DNA of 56,205 nucleotides from Candidatus Hydrogenedentota bacterium. GTDB lineage: Bacteria > Hydrogenedentota > Hydrogenedentia > Hydrogenedentales > SLHB01. This document shows positions 1-8,503 of this stretch, in pieces. The DNA is taken from positions 1 through 56,205 of the forward strand of contig JADLGB010000237.1 of the NCBI GenBank assembly GCA_020849535.1. The letters are read 5' to 3'. Both the position numbers and the translations under genes were made by a program. The notes beneath the pieces were generated by a model. It saw only the letters and a list, made by a program, of their open reading frames with translations, did no database searches and was not told where the DNA came from. Each line of letters begins with the position of its first letter. Within the stretch, counting starts at the first letter, position 1.

Positions 1-2
1 CT

Positions 3-101
3 ATCGACCCGCTTGGGAGCGCGTTGATCGACCTCAAGACGGTGCATCTCGCCGAAGGTGAGGATCTGGTAATCGATCTAACGCCGAAGGCTGTGCCGTA
101 G
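3..101 (+). CDS. C-terminal end of an unidentified protein (partial)
   Basis: An open frame enters from the left edge and runs 32 codons to a TAG at 99-101, ending in the residues LTPKAVP. The visible tail (IDPLGSALIDLKTVHLAEGE, then DLVIDL) alternates hydrophobic and polar residues like the last strands of a beta-sandwich, as at the C-terminus of many secreted glycosidases. That is only a resemblance. Too little is present to name a family, and the gene lies mostly outside the window. The next gene on this strand starts 324 bases later, so the two are not obviously one operon. Confidence 0.5.
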   Translation: MDPLGSALIDLKTVHLAEGEDLVIDLTPKAVP

Positions 102-425
102 GAGCGATTCGATCAACTCTTCAGAGGTATCGATTCCGAGCACGAAAGAGCGGCGAATACAGTCCGGCTGCCAGTGCAGTACCCAGGAATCATCATCGCA
201 AGGATATCGCCGGGACCGAACGTTTTCCCCACGGACGGATTACAACAGGACGGCGCTATCTCCGCAGCAGGCGCCAACGTCCTCGGCACGAAGCGATCCT
301 CGACCGTTCCGCGAAACGTGATCCGACTCACCGCAACCGTCACACCGTTGTGTTTCCTGGATTCACAGGCCAGGGCGACGTAAGATTGGTAGGCCGGGAG
401 TTTCATCGAACGCGAGGAGCGAAGC
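102..425. other. Intergenic stretch with no supported gene
   Basis: This 324-base gap holds no gene I can support. Both strands carry open frames with GC-rich third positions: a plus-strand frame continuing directly after the TAG at 99-101, and a 97-codon minus-strand frame at 113-406. Neither has a Shine-Dalgarno site and neither product is recognisable. The last dozen bases form the ribosome site (GAGGAG) of the gene at 426. Confidence 0.5.
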
Positions 426-2396
426 ATGATGAAAGCATTTGTCGCCGCAATGCTGCTGGTCTCTGGGGCCGCAACAGCGCAAGAGTGGGAGGCTCCGAAC
501 CTGGTCACCAATCCTGGCTTTGAAGAGGCCGGGGCAAGTACCGTGCCCGAGGGTTGGCACGGAGACGCGGCCGTTTTCAGCCGGGACGTCACAGTGAAGC
601 GTTCGGGGGAAGCCTCGTTGAAATACGTGAACTCCGACGGCAATCGCTACGTGCTCTGCGGCCAGAGCATTCCAATCCAGCCCGGCACGCGTTACGTTTT
701 CAGTGCATGGGTCAAGTCGGACGGAGTCGAGGGCGAAGACGTTGGCGCGACGCTTTGTCTCGAGTATCGAAACGCGGAAGGCAGTTGGGCAGGCGGAACC
801 TATGCGAGCGAAGGCGCGCGGGGCACTGTCGATTGGACTCGTGTGGAGATGGTGACGGCACGGATCCCCGAAGGTGTAGCGGGCGGCACTATCACCTGCT
901 ACCTGCGCAAGGGCATGGCCGGGACGGCTTGGTGGGATGATGTCGAGGTGAAGCAATTCCGCGGCGATCCCTTGTCCCTTGTGCTTCTCTCGCCCAATTA
1001 CCGGAACGAGATCACCGATGCGGGACCTGAGACCGTTCGCATTCTCGCCGATACCGCGGAGTTGGTCGATTACGAGTTAGCAGCGGATGACGTGGAACTC
1101 TCGTGTCTTGTTTTGCCGGAGAGTGGTCCGTCAGCCGTGACGCCCGCCGTGCAGGCCGTGTCCGGCACGATGCAAACCACAGTGGAATTGCCCGGCAAGA
1201 TACTGGCTCCGGGTCCCTACACGGTTGAGGTGCGGCTCGTGCAGAAGAGCGGTGGACGTGCTCTCAGCACGAAGTCGTGCCGCATATTGCGAACCACGCA
1301 CGCGCCGGACCGCACCGCGTACATCGACCAGCACAATCGGCTCATCTATCAAGGTCAGCCCTTCTTCCCGCTCGGCATGTATTGGGGCGATGTGACAGAC
1401 GAGCAGCTCGACGTGTTTGCGGATGGGCCTTTCAACTGTCTCATGCCCTACGCGATGATCGACAAAGCGAAGATGGATGCCGTCCATCAGCATGGGCTCA
1501 AGGTTGTCTATTCCGTGAAGGATTGCTACGTGTTTCTGCCCGGCCATCCCGGCGAGATCACGAGTGAGGACACCGAGCGTGCATTCATCGCTGGAAAGGT
1601 CGAGGCGTTTCGCGAGCATCCCGCCTTGCTTGCGTGGTACCTGAACGATGAGGCGCCCCTGAAGCAGCACGCGCGGCTGGTGGCACACCGCGAGTGGCTG
1701 GAGGAACTGGATCCCAATCATGCCACGTGGTCCGTTCTCTATCAGATCGGCGAGATTGGCGGCTACATCGACACCTGCCACGCCATCGGCACGGACCCGT
1801 ATCCCATCCCCGAACACAGCCCCGCGGCTGCGGGGGAGTGGACGCGCAAGACGGTCGCGGCCATGCACGGTGTGCGCCCGGTGTGGATGGTGCCGCAAGT
1901 TTTCAATTGGGGCGCGTACAAGGAATCTGACGCGGATCGCTATCGCCAGCCGACCATCGATGAAGTGCGCTCGATGACGTGGCAATGCATCGCGGAAGGC
2001 GCCCAGGGGCTCATCTTCTACAGTTGGTTCAACCTGTACTTGCCGCAGCGCAACGCGGGACTCGACTTCGCCGCGTACTGGCCGCAGTTCAAGGAAGTGG
2101 TGCAGGAGGTAAAGGATGTGGTTCCCGCGCTGCTGTCCATCGAGACACCGCCCGCAATCACCGTGCCGCAGGCGGATTGGCTGAATTGGACGGTGAAGCG
2201 CCTGGGCGGCACAGTCTATCTTTTTGCCGTGAACAACAGCTACGACGCGCACGAGGCGGCGTTCACGTTACCGTCCGCGCCGACTAACGTGAAACGAGTA
2301 GGGACGGAACAGGAGATGCCCTTCAGCGCAGGGAACGTGCTGCCGCTGACATTTGCGCCCCTGGAAGTCTGGCGAGTTGAAATGACGGGACTTTGA
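426..2396 (+). CDS. Secreted glycoside hydrolase-like protein with N-terminal carbohydrate-binding-like domain
   Basis: The 656-residue product begins with a clear signal peptide (about residues 1-19, cleavage after ATAQ). Residues 26-175 look like a carbohydrate-binding jelly-roll of the CBM4/9-like type: LVTNPGFEE near the start and WWDDVEV at the end are typical first and last strands. After a linker beta-domain, a TIM-barrel-like part starts near residue 298 with LIYQGQPFFPLGMYWG, and WYLNDEAP at 404-411 has the look of a clan GH-A acid/base strand, making E409 a candidate catalytic residue. Export and polysaccharide processing are inferred. The start at 426 is chosen for the GAGGAG site and the signal peptide just behind it. 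No exact GH family can be assigned by eye. Confidence 0.75.
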   Translation: MMKAFVAAMLLVSGAATAQEWEAPNLVTNPGFEEAGASTVPEGWHGDAAVFSRDVTVKRSGEASLKYVNSDGNRYVLCGQSIPIQPGTRYVFSAWVKSDGVEGEDVGATLCLEYRNAEGSWAGGTYASEGARGTVDWTRVEMVTARIPEGVAGGTITCYLRKGMAGTAWWDDVEVKQFRGDPLSLVLLSPNYRNEITDAGPETVRILADTAELVDYELAADDVELSCLVLPESGPSAVTPAVQAVSGTMQTTVELPGKILAPGPYTVEVRLVQKSGGRALSTKSCRILRTTHAPDRTAYIDQHNRLIYQGQPFFPLGMYWGDVTDEQLDVFADGPFNCLMPYAMIDKAKMDAVHQHGLKVVYSVKDCYVFLPGHPGEITSEDTERAFIAGKVEAFREHPALLAWYLNDEAPLKQHARLVAHREWLEELDPNHATWSVLYQIGEIGGYIDTCHAIGTDPYPIPEHSPAAAGEWTRKTVAAMHGVRPVWMVPQVFNWGAYKESDADRYRQPTIDEVRSMTWQCIAEGAQGLIFYSWFNLYLPQRNAGLDFAAYWPQFKEVVQEVKDVVPALLSIETPPAITVPQADWLNWTVKRLGGTVYLFAVNNSYDAHEAAFTLPSAPTNVKRVGTEQEMPFSAGNVLPLTFAPLEVWRVEMTGL

Positions 2397-2489
2397 GACG
2401 GGCACAAGACGCGCAAGCACTGCATGAAAAGCGCCAAGACATTGAAGGCAAGAGTACGGCACGAAAACCGGGAAGGAGGGGGAACGAAC

Positions 2490-3512
2490 ATGTTGGGATG
2501 GCGATTCATCAAAGTTCAACCGACTGACTATGTGCTGCAGTATCGGCGGGGCGCCCTGGTTCGGGAGGGCGCCGGGTTGGCGTTCTGGTATTTTGCGCCA
2601 ACGACATCGTTGGTTAGGGTGCCAGTGGGCAGCGTCGACGTGCCCTTCATCATCCAGGAGGTGACGTCTGACTTCCAGGAGGTCACCGTGCAGGGCCAGC
2701 TCACGTACCGTGTGGCCGACGCGCGGAAGCTCGCGAAGCTAATGAACTACACGCTGGCTTCCAACGGCAGAGCGTACGAATCGGAGGATCCGCAGAAGTT
2801 GCCCCAACGCTTGATCAGCCACGCGCAAGTCTTAACGCGCTCGTCTTTAAAGACCATGTCGCTGAGGGAAGCCTTGGGCAGTTCCGACGACCTCGTGGCC
2901 GCTTTGCGGAAAGGGCTTCAGGATGCCGAGGTCATTACGTCGCTGGGTATCGAGGTGCTGGGCTTGTCGATCCTGGCCATCAAGCCAACGCCGGAGACGT
3001 CACGTGCACTTGAGGCGGAGGCGAGGGAGCAAATACTTCGTCAAGCCGATGAGGCAATCTACGCGCGCAGAAACGCAGCGGTTGAGCAAGAGCGCGCCAT
3101 CAAGGAAAACGAGCTGAACACGGAGATTGCGGTCGAGAACAAGAAGCGGCAGATCCGTGAAGCGCAGATGGACGCTCAGAAAGCGGTGCAGCAGAAGAAG
3201 CGCGAGTTGCAGGAAGCGGAAATGGCCGCAAAGATTGCCTTGGAAGAACGCAACAAAGAACTGGTCGCGCTCGCAACGCAAAACACGCGGCAAGAGGCCG
3301 ACGCCAAGGCGTACGGCATGTCCGCGATGATGAAAGCACTCGGAGAAACGGATCCCCGAGTGCTGCAGGCCCTTGCCAGTGTGGGCATGGAGCCGGGACA
3401 ACTCGTGGCTGCTGCATTCCGTGATCTGGCTCAGAGTGCCGGGAAGATCGGGCAGTTGAATGTGTCTCCCGATCTATTGCGCGAGCTTATGGACCGGCAG
3501 ACTCAAGAGTGA
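2490..3512 (+). CDS. SPFH/band-7 domain protein (stomatin/prohibitin-like)
   Basis: The start is placed at 2490 because a very strong ribosome site (GGAAGGAGGGGG) lies directly upstream; the open frame extends further back to 2424 without such a site. The 340-residue product has an SPFH/band-7 domain in about its first 170 residues (FIIQEVTSDFQEVTVQGQLT, LREALGSSDDLVAALRKGL, LGIEVLGLSILAIKPTPE), then a long charged Ala/Glu/Lys coiled coil to about residue 290. Such proteins form large rings or scaffolds, usually on membranes. I see no N-terminal transmembrane helix, so membrane attachment would be peripheral. Its stop codon overlaps the start of the NAD-kinase-fold gene, so the two are very likely translated together and may act together. 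Confidence 0.85.
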   Translation: MLGWRFIKVQPTDYVLQYRRGALVREGAGLAFWYFAPTTSLVRVPVGSVDVPFIIQEVTSDFQEVTVQGQLTYRVADARKLAKLMNYTLASNGRAYESEDPQKLPQRLISHAQVLTRSSLKTMSLREALGSSDDLVAALRKGLQDAEVITSLGIEVLGLSILAIKPTPETSRALEAEAREQILRQADEAIYARRNAAVEQERAIKENELNTEIAVENKKRQIREAQMDAQKAVQQKKRELQEAEMAAKIALEERNKELVALATQNTRQEADAKAYGMSAMMKALGETDPRVLQALASVGMEPGQLVAAAFRDLAQSAGKIGQLNVSPDLLRELMDRQTQE

Positions 3513-4450
3513 TGGATCGGGCGACAGAGAAGAAGATCGTCCTCATCGCGCGCAAGACGCGGCTCGACGAATTGGTGGTTCGCTTCAACACCGTGGATCA
3601 GGCGCGCTTTTACGTTGAACACCTTGGAGCGGATTTTTCCGACTATCAGGAAGAGGACCGTACGTACAAGGCCGCGCTGCAATCGGCGCAAGCGTGTCTC
3701 GCGGGCTTGGGCCGTGTGCAACTCTTGGACCGCGCCTACGTGCCGAACTTCATCTTCGGGAAGGACGACACGGTCGTGGTGCTGGGCCAGGACGGGCTCG
3801 TCGCGAATGTCCTGAAGTACCTGACCGTGCAGCCCGTGGTGGGCGTGAATCCGGATCCCGGGCGCTGGGAGGGCGTGTTGCTTCCGTTTCAGGTGGGCGA
3901 CCTGGAGGGCGCCGTGCTTGACACCCTGCGTGGGCGGCGCGCCATTCGCCGAGTCTCGATGGCGAAGGCCGAGCTTAACACGGGCCAGGTTCTGTATGGT
4001 GTGAACGACCTGTTCATAGGCCCCAAGTCGCATACTTCCGCGAGGTATTCTCTCCAGATCGGCCACCAAAGCGAGCACCAGTCATCCAGCGGCATCATCG
4101 TATCGACGGGGCTTGGTTCGACTGGGTGGTTCCGGAGCATCGTTGCAGGGGCTACTGGCATTGCCTCCCACTTGACGGGGAGTCCATTGCAGGGACATCA
4201 GCAGAGCGCGTTTGCGTGGGACGCGGACTACCTGTGTTTCTCGGTGCGCGAGCCGTGGCCGAGTAGAACATCGGCGGCGGGTGTCACTTTCGGGAGAATC
4301 ACCCCTGATTGCCCCCTGAGCCTGATCTCACAGATGCCTGAGAATGGAGTCATCTTCAGCGATGGTATCGAAAAGGACTTCATCGATTTCAACGCAGGCA
4401 CGCGTGCAACGATAGTGCTGGCGGAGAAGAAAGGGCACTTGGTGGTCTGA
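3509..4450 (+). CDS. Divergent NAD-kinase-fold protein
   Basis: The product is 312-313 residues, from GTG at 3509 or ATG at 3512; the SPFH stop TGA (3510-3512) overlaps both, indicating translational coupling. The NAD kinase motifs are recognisable but altered. The GGDG loop reads LGQDGLVANVLKYL, keeping the Asp. The NE motif appears as GVNDLFIG, with Asp for Glu. The conserved GSTAY segment is GIIVSTGLGSTGWFRS. The C-terminus keeps the family's FSDG strand pattern. Known family members phosphorylate NAD to NADP in the cytoplasm. With these substitutions the activity may be altered, or the protein may have become a nucleotide-binding sensor. Pairing with an SPFH scaffold suggests a membrane-linked role; that is inference. 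Confidence 0.7.
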   Translation: MMDRATEKKIVLIARKTRLDELVVRFNTVDQARFYVEHLGADFSDYQEEDRTYKAALQSAQACLAGLGRVQLLDRAYVPNFIFGKDDTVVVLGQDGLVANVLKYLTVQPVVGVNPDPGRWEGVLLPFQVGDLEGAVLDTLRGRRAIRRVSMAKAELNTGQVLYGVNDLFIGPKSHTSARYSLQIGHQSEHQSSSGIIVSTGLGSTGWFRSIVAGATGIASHLTGSPLQGHQQSAFAWDADYLCFSVREPWPSRTSAAGVTFGRITPDCPLSLISQMPENGVIFSDGIEKDFIDFNAGTRATIVLAEKKGHLVV

Positions 4451-4465
4451 CCCATCGAGGCGCCG

Positions 4466-5026
4466 TTAGACCGTGGCGCTGCGCCGGTGCAGTTCCTGAA
4501 CAAAGGCCTTCATCCACGCGGAGCATTCGCGCTTATAGCGGCAGCAGTAAAGGTTGCCACTGACTACGAGAGGTTCCGCGACGTACTCGGCTCCAGCGAA
4601 CTCGGCATCGAGGCGGCAGCGCGGAATCGTAGTCACCCGGCGCCCGCGGATGACGTCAGCAGCAGCGAGAATCTCAATTCCGTGACAGATCGTGGCCACA
4701 GGTTTGTCTTTTTCGAAGAAGTGCCTTGTGATGCGGATCAAGTCCTGGTCGTAGCGCAGGAACTCCGGAGCACGCCCGCCTGGTAGCACCAGGCCCAGGA
4801 AGTCATCGGGATTGACCTTGCAAAAGGCCACGTGTGAATCCATGGTGTATCCGGGGGTCTCGATGGTGATGTCCCAGTCGGACGCGTGGTGGTGCTGGAC
4901 GAGGTGATAGGTGCGCTGTTCAGGAGCGGCCACGACGACCTCGAAATCTTCGCCGAGCCGGTAGAAGGGCACCATCGTGTCGATGACCTCGCCGCCGTCG
5001 CCAATCACGAGCAAGACCTTGTGCAT
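4466..5026 (-). CDS. DJ-1/PfpI family protein
   Basis: This 186-residue protein starts at 5026, where GGGAGGG sits 6 bases upstream; a longer frame to 5113 would overlap the neighbour and lacks a ribosome site. It shows the DJ-1/PfpI (class I glutamine amidotransferase-like) fold: VLLVIGDGGEVIDTMVPFY at the start, LVLPGGRAPEFLR in the middle, and the nucleophile elbow ATICHGIEILAAADVIRG with the expected Cys-His-Gly. Family members include glyoxalase III, deglycase and protease-like enzymes, and substrates cannot be read from sequence. It is the last gene of a minus-strand operon, 19 bases after the reductase gene, which suggests a role with a reactive carbonyl or aldonate intermediate (inference). 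It converges on the NAD-kinase-like gene with a 15-base gap. Confidence 0.85.
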   Translation of the reverse strand: MHKVLLVIGDGGEVIDTMVPFYRLGEDFEVVVAAPEQRTYHLVQHHHASDWDITIETPGYTMDSHVAFCKVNPDDFLGLVLPGGRAPEFLRYDQDLIRITRHFFEKDKPVATICHGIEILAAADVIRGRRVTTIPRCRLDAEFAGAEYVAEPLVVSGNLYCCRYKRECSAWMKAFVQELHRRSATV

Positions 5027-5045
5027 AGAACGCCCTCCCGTTGCT

Positions 5046-5906
5046 TCACTCAAATGCTTTGAAGATGGCGGCGTTGTCGAGTGTGCCGTAGCCCGCCGCG
5101 ACCAGTGTATCAATAATGCCGGAGTGCAGTTCTGTCAGCGGAGTGCGCGCGCCAACATGGCGGGCGTATTCGACAATGAGATGCACGTCCTTCGCGTGTT
5201 GAGCCAGCCGCGCCACTGCGGGCGAGTACTTTCCGCTCACCATCTTGGGACCTTTCGTCTTCATGACTGTACTGTAGGTTTCGCCTTCGCACAGCACATC
5301 AAGCATGGTGGGTAAATCGAAGCCGCCCTTGGCGGCAAGGCCCAGGGCTTCGGCAAGCACCAGACGGTTGAGTCCGAAGACCAGGTTGACGACGAGCTTT
5401 GCCTCGTTGCCGCGACCGGGCTCCCCGAAGTAATACTGTTTCGCGGCGAAGGTTCGCAATAGGTCCTGGTATTCAGCGTGTTCTTCACGGTCTCCCACTA
5501 AAGCGAGTGCCCGCCCCTCCAGCGCGACCTGGCTCGATCCGGATATGCAGACATCCACGAGCCGCGCGCCGCACTCTTCGGCAATACGGGCGCTGTCTGC
5601 CCGTATATCGTCCGGACGTGCCGTCGTTGTATCGAGAATGGTCGAGCCGGGCTTTAGGGCCGCCGCCGCGCGTTGCGGGCCCCAGAAGAGGGCTCGCCGG
5701 TCCTCGGAAGTCAGGAGACTCAATACCAAGGTTTCGGAAGACACCGCGACGGCGCAGGCATCGGTCAGCACGGACACGCCGAGTGCCGCGGCCTCTTCGC
5801 GCGCGTTCTGCGCGATGTCGTACCCCGTTACCTCGTAGCCTGCGGCAATGAAGCGTTGGGCCATGGCTTTGCCAAGAAGGCCGAGTCCAACTATACCAAT
5901 ACGCAT
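5046..5906 (-). CDS. NAD(P)-dependent 3-hydroxyisobutyrate/tartronate-semialdehyde reductase family protein
   Basis: A 286-residue beta-hydroxyacid dehydrogenase. The N-terminal Rossmann loop is MRIGIVGLGLLGKAMAQRF, the substrate-binding segment appears as CISGSSQVALEG, and the catalytic lysine is in GNEAKLVVNLVFGLNRLVLA, the place of the conserved G-x-G-x-x-x-K motif. Known members act on 3-hydroxyisobutyrate, tartronate semialdehyde, succinic semialdehyde or L-threonate. The gene follows the DUF6807 gene by 3 bases and sits downstream of an aldolase and a symporter, so reduction of a semialdehyde made from an imported sugar acid is a reasonable guess. Exact substrate unknown. Confidence 0.88.
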   Translation of the reverse strand: MRIGIVGLGLLGKAMAQRFIAAGYEVTGYDIAQNAREEAAALGVSVLTDACAVAVSSETLVLSLLTSEDRRALFWGPQRAAAALKPGSTILDTTTARPDDIRADSARIAEECGARLVDVCISGSSQVALEGRALALVGDREEHAEYQDLLRTFAAKQYYFGEPGRGNEAKLVVNLVFGLNRLVLAEALGLAAKGGFDLPTMLDVLCEGETYSTVMKTKGPKMVSGKYSPAVARLAQHAKDVHLIVEYARHVGARTPLTELHSGIIDTLVAAGYGTLDNAAIFKAFE

Positions 5907-5909
5907 GCG

Positions 5910-6923
5910 CTACTCCTTGCCGCGCGAACTGCGGAGCAGATCCAGAAAGGCCTTGTAGTCGCCGGAACCATCGAAGGGCACGGATTCAGGGCCGCTGAAC
6001 ACGAGAATCCCGAAACTCAACCGCAGGTGCTGGCCTTGCTTCACCAGCGTGACATCCGGCGGCACGCCAGCGTCGTCTGGCGCGGTCATGGCCTTCTTGC
6101 CGAATGGATTCGCGACCATTAGCCCGTAGTCGCGGGTGTGAAACCACGACGGGCGGAAGTTGGCCGGGTCCGCCATGATTGTGATGCCCACTCGCTGGCG
6201 GTCCGCGGCTCCATAGTAGGAACACCACGCCGCCTGCCTGCCCCAGGTTCCGGCCTCGTTCGCACCGCCTTCGCTGTTCACGATCGAGCCGCCGCCGTGT
6301 TCGACAGTCAGCGATGTTGCCATGCGGACACCCAGGCCCATTTCTTCCTGGTCGCCGAAGGTGAGATCGCGATCGCTGCAAACGATATCGGATTCCATGA
6401 TGACAAGGCAGCCGCGCGCCGTGGCGTGAATCGCATACGTGCACAACTCACGGCAGACGATTCGCGGCGGCGAGTCCGTCGTCTCGTACACGTTTTCCAC
6501 AGCAAATGTGCCGGTGCCGCTGCGCGGTTCGGTGACAAACCGTTCGTGCCGCACGCGCCCTTTATTGCGCCAGACATCCGTGCCGCCGATATCGCCGAAG
6601 GCAAGCCAGATGCCGGGATGGAACTCGGGATGGTCGTCGTTCCCTTTGTTGAGGATAGGGTCGGGCGGATTTGGACGCGTGACTTGAACGCCATTCGGGG
6701 CCATGACATTGCAGAAGTAAGGGCGAGGAATCTTCTCGTCGCGGTAGACATACGTGGCGAAGGGAGCGCCGCCGATCCGAATCTGGACACGTCCGTCTGC
6801 CTCTTGGAACGTGACTTCTTGGTCTTGGGCTTGGGCTTGGGCTTGGGCTTGCCCAATGTCCGCAAAGATCCCGAAGGCAGCGAGTACGACAATTGAGTAG
6901 GTCATGCCGTGGAACGCGCTCAC
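5910..6923 (-). CDS. DUF6807 (PmoA-like) secreted protein
   Basis: I place the start at a GTG (6921-6923) that overlaps the symporter stop as GTGA, with GGGAGG 7 bases upstream; an ATG at 6905 would also leave a signal peptide. The 337-residue product has a signal peptide (TYSIVVLAAFGIFADIG) followed at once by a run of Ala-Gln repeats. The rest matches the DUF6807/'PmoA-like' family: IPRPYFCNVMAPNGVQVTRP, then DDHPEFHPGIWLAFGDI and TDVWRNKG, where the family usually has DHPHHRGLWFA. The fold is a beta-sandwich resembling galactose mutarotases, and no reaction is established. In planctomycete-like genomes it often lies beside sugar transport and oxidoreductase genes, as here. The Ala-Gln run is encoded by a hexamer microsatellite. 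Confidence 0.78.
   Translation of the reverse strand: MSAFHGMTYSIVVLAAFGIFADIGQAQAQAQAQDQEVTFQEADGRVQIRIGGAPFATYVYRDEKIPRPYFCNVMAPNGVQVTRPNPPDPILNKGNDDHPEFHPGIWLAFGDIGGTDVWRNKGRVRHERFVTEPRSGTGTFAVENVYETTDSPPRIVCRELCTYAIHATARGCLVIMESDIVCSDRDLTFGDQEEMGLGVRMATSLTVEHGGGSIVNSEGGANEAGTWGRQAAWCSYYGAADRQRVGITIMADPANFRPSWFHTRDYGLMVANPFGKKAMTAPDDAGVPPDVTLVKQGQHLRLSFGILVFSGPESVPFDGSGDYKAFLDLLRSSRGKE
6824..6851. repeat. Hexanucleotide microsatellite (CTTGGG, 4.7 units)
   Basis: Four perfect CTTGGG units and a partial fifth lie inside the DUF6807 gene, encoding Ala-Gln repeats just after the signal peptide on the minus strand. Because the unit is six bases, gain or loss of units changes linker length without shifting the frame. 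Confidence 0.9.
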
Positions 6924-8476
6924 GACTCCGCCTCCCGGTTGTATGCGGTCCATTTCAGGGAAACCTCCTCGTCCTTTCCAAGAATGCGGCTCAAGGAATA
7001 GCCGAGTACGAACACAATCACATTGCTGAACCCCATCAGCCACCACTCGTGCCAACGATATGCGAGAAACGAGAGGCGCTCAGGCAGGGTAATCCATTCG
7101 TTCGATGTCGCGTAGCACCACAGCACCAGCACGATGCCGATCGTCAGCGCGATGTTCAGGCCCTTCGCGTTGGCGCGCGGGCAGAAGAATCCCAGAAAGA
7201 AGGCGGCCAGGATGCCGCCGCCGCAGACCGCGCCGATGGTGGCCCAGGCATTCAGCACGAAGCTCATGATGCCGCCCTGCTGCCGGGCGATCCACATGGC
7301 CAGGGCGACGGCACTCACGCCGGCCAAGAGCACGCTGATGCGGGATACGAGCAGGCGTAGGTGCTCCTTCCGCTTTCCTGCGAACCGATCATAGAAGTCA
7401 CTCACCACGCACGCGCTGAAACTGTTCAGGTCTGAAGAGAGCGTCGACATCGTCGCAGCAAACAGGCCCGCCAGTACCAGGCCCGTCAAGCCGGGCGGGA
7501 GTTCGCGTCCGATGAAGTACGGGAACACCTGATCGCCCTCGGTGATGGACTCACCAAGGCGTTCGGGATGGAGCGTGTAGAATCCGTAGAGCAGGCTTCC
7601 GATCATCGAGAAGGTGATCCACACGATCATGCAGGACGCGATGCTGACGACGGCGCCCTTGCGAGCCTCGTACAGGCTGGTGGATGTGAGATAGCGTTGG
7701 ACCATCGTCTGGTCCGTGGCGAAGCGGCTCGTGAAATGGAATATCCCCATCCACGTGATCACCCAGACCGTTTGGTCAGTCATTGTAAACGTCGGATCGA
7801 TGAGACGCAGCTTGTCCGCGGATGTGACCTCTGACCAGACGGCGGCGGGTCCTTCGGGCGTGGCGATGAAGAGAATGAAGAGAACTGTCACGATGCCGCA
7901 GACGATCATCAGCAGTCCCTGGATCACGTCCGTCCAAATGACGCCTTCCATGCCGCCCGCGAATGTATAGACGATTGTGATCAGGCCAAGCGCGATAAGG
8001 ATGCCGTCGCGGTTCCAGCCGGTGATACTGTTGAGCGCGAGCGACATCGCCGACATGACCACTCCGATCTTCACGAAATGCCCAGTCAAGAATCCGACGG
8101 TTCCATAGACTCGCGCGAAGTAGCCGAAACGGTGTTCCAGGTATTCATAGGCGCTGATGCGCACCGCCCTGCGGTAGACGGGAATGATGAAGATGACCAC
8201 GCCGATAATAATGAAGGGTGTTGTGAACTGCTGCATCAGCACTTCCCAATTGTATTGATAGGTGTGGCCGGGAAAGCCGATGAAGAGGAAACTCGAGAGC
8301 AACGTGGCGAACATGGAGAGTCCCGCGGCCCATCCGGGGATCGTGCGATTGGCCGTGAAGTAATGCTCGGCCGTGGTCTGCCGCCGCGCGAAGCTGCTGC
8401 CGAGGAAGAGCATCACGCCGAGGTAGACGAGCAGACTCAGCCCGTCCCAAATCGTCAGTAGGTTGCGGTCCGGCAT
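6920..8476 (-). CDS. Sodium:solute symporter (SSS family)
   Basis: A 518-residue polytopic membrane protein with the hallmarks of the SSS family: helix 1 WDGLSLLVYLGVMLFLG, the early TAEHYFTANRTIPGWAAGLS segment, TYQYNWEVLMQQF, the EYLEHRFG loop and FAGGMEGVIWTDVIQG. About 13 hydrophobic segments can be traced. The family uses the sodium gradient to import sugars, sugar acids, amino acids or vitamins. AGGGGG stands a few bases before the ATG. It lies 27 bases after the aldolase gene and overlaps DUF6807, so it is presumably the importer for the substrate that the operon breaks down. Substrate not predictable. Confidence 0.92.
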   Translation of the reverse strand: MPDRNLLTIWDGLSLLVYLGVMLFLGSSFARRQTTAEHYFTANRTIPGWAAGLSMFATLLSSFLFIGFPGHTYQYNWEVLMQQFTTPFIIIGVVIFIIPVYRRAVRISAYEYLEHRFGYFARVYGTVGFLTGHFVKIGVVMSAMSLALNSITGWNRDGILIALGLITIVYTFAGGMEGVIWTDVIQGLLMIVCGIVTVLFILFIATPEGPAAVWSEVTSADKLRLIDPTFTMTDQTVWVITWMGIFHFTSRFATDQTMVQRYLTSTSLYEARKGAVVSIASCMIVWITFSMIGSLLYGFYTLHPERLGESITEGDQVFPYFIGRELPPGLTGLVLAGLFAATMSTLSSDLNSFSACVVSDFYDRFAGKRKEHLRLLVSRISVLLAGVSAVALAMWIARQQGGIMSFVLNAWATIGAVCGGGILAAFFLGFFCPRANAKGLNIALTIGIVLVLWCYATSNEWITLPERLSFLAYRWHEWWLMGFSNVIVFVLGYSLSRILGKDEEVSLKWTAYNREAES

Positions 8477-8503
8477 CGGTACCCCCTGTGTCGCGTCTTC
8501 TGC

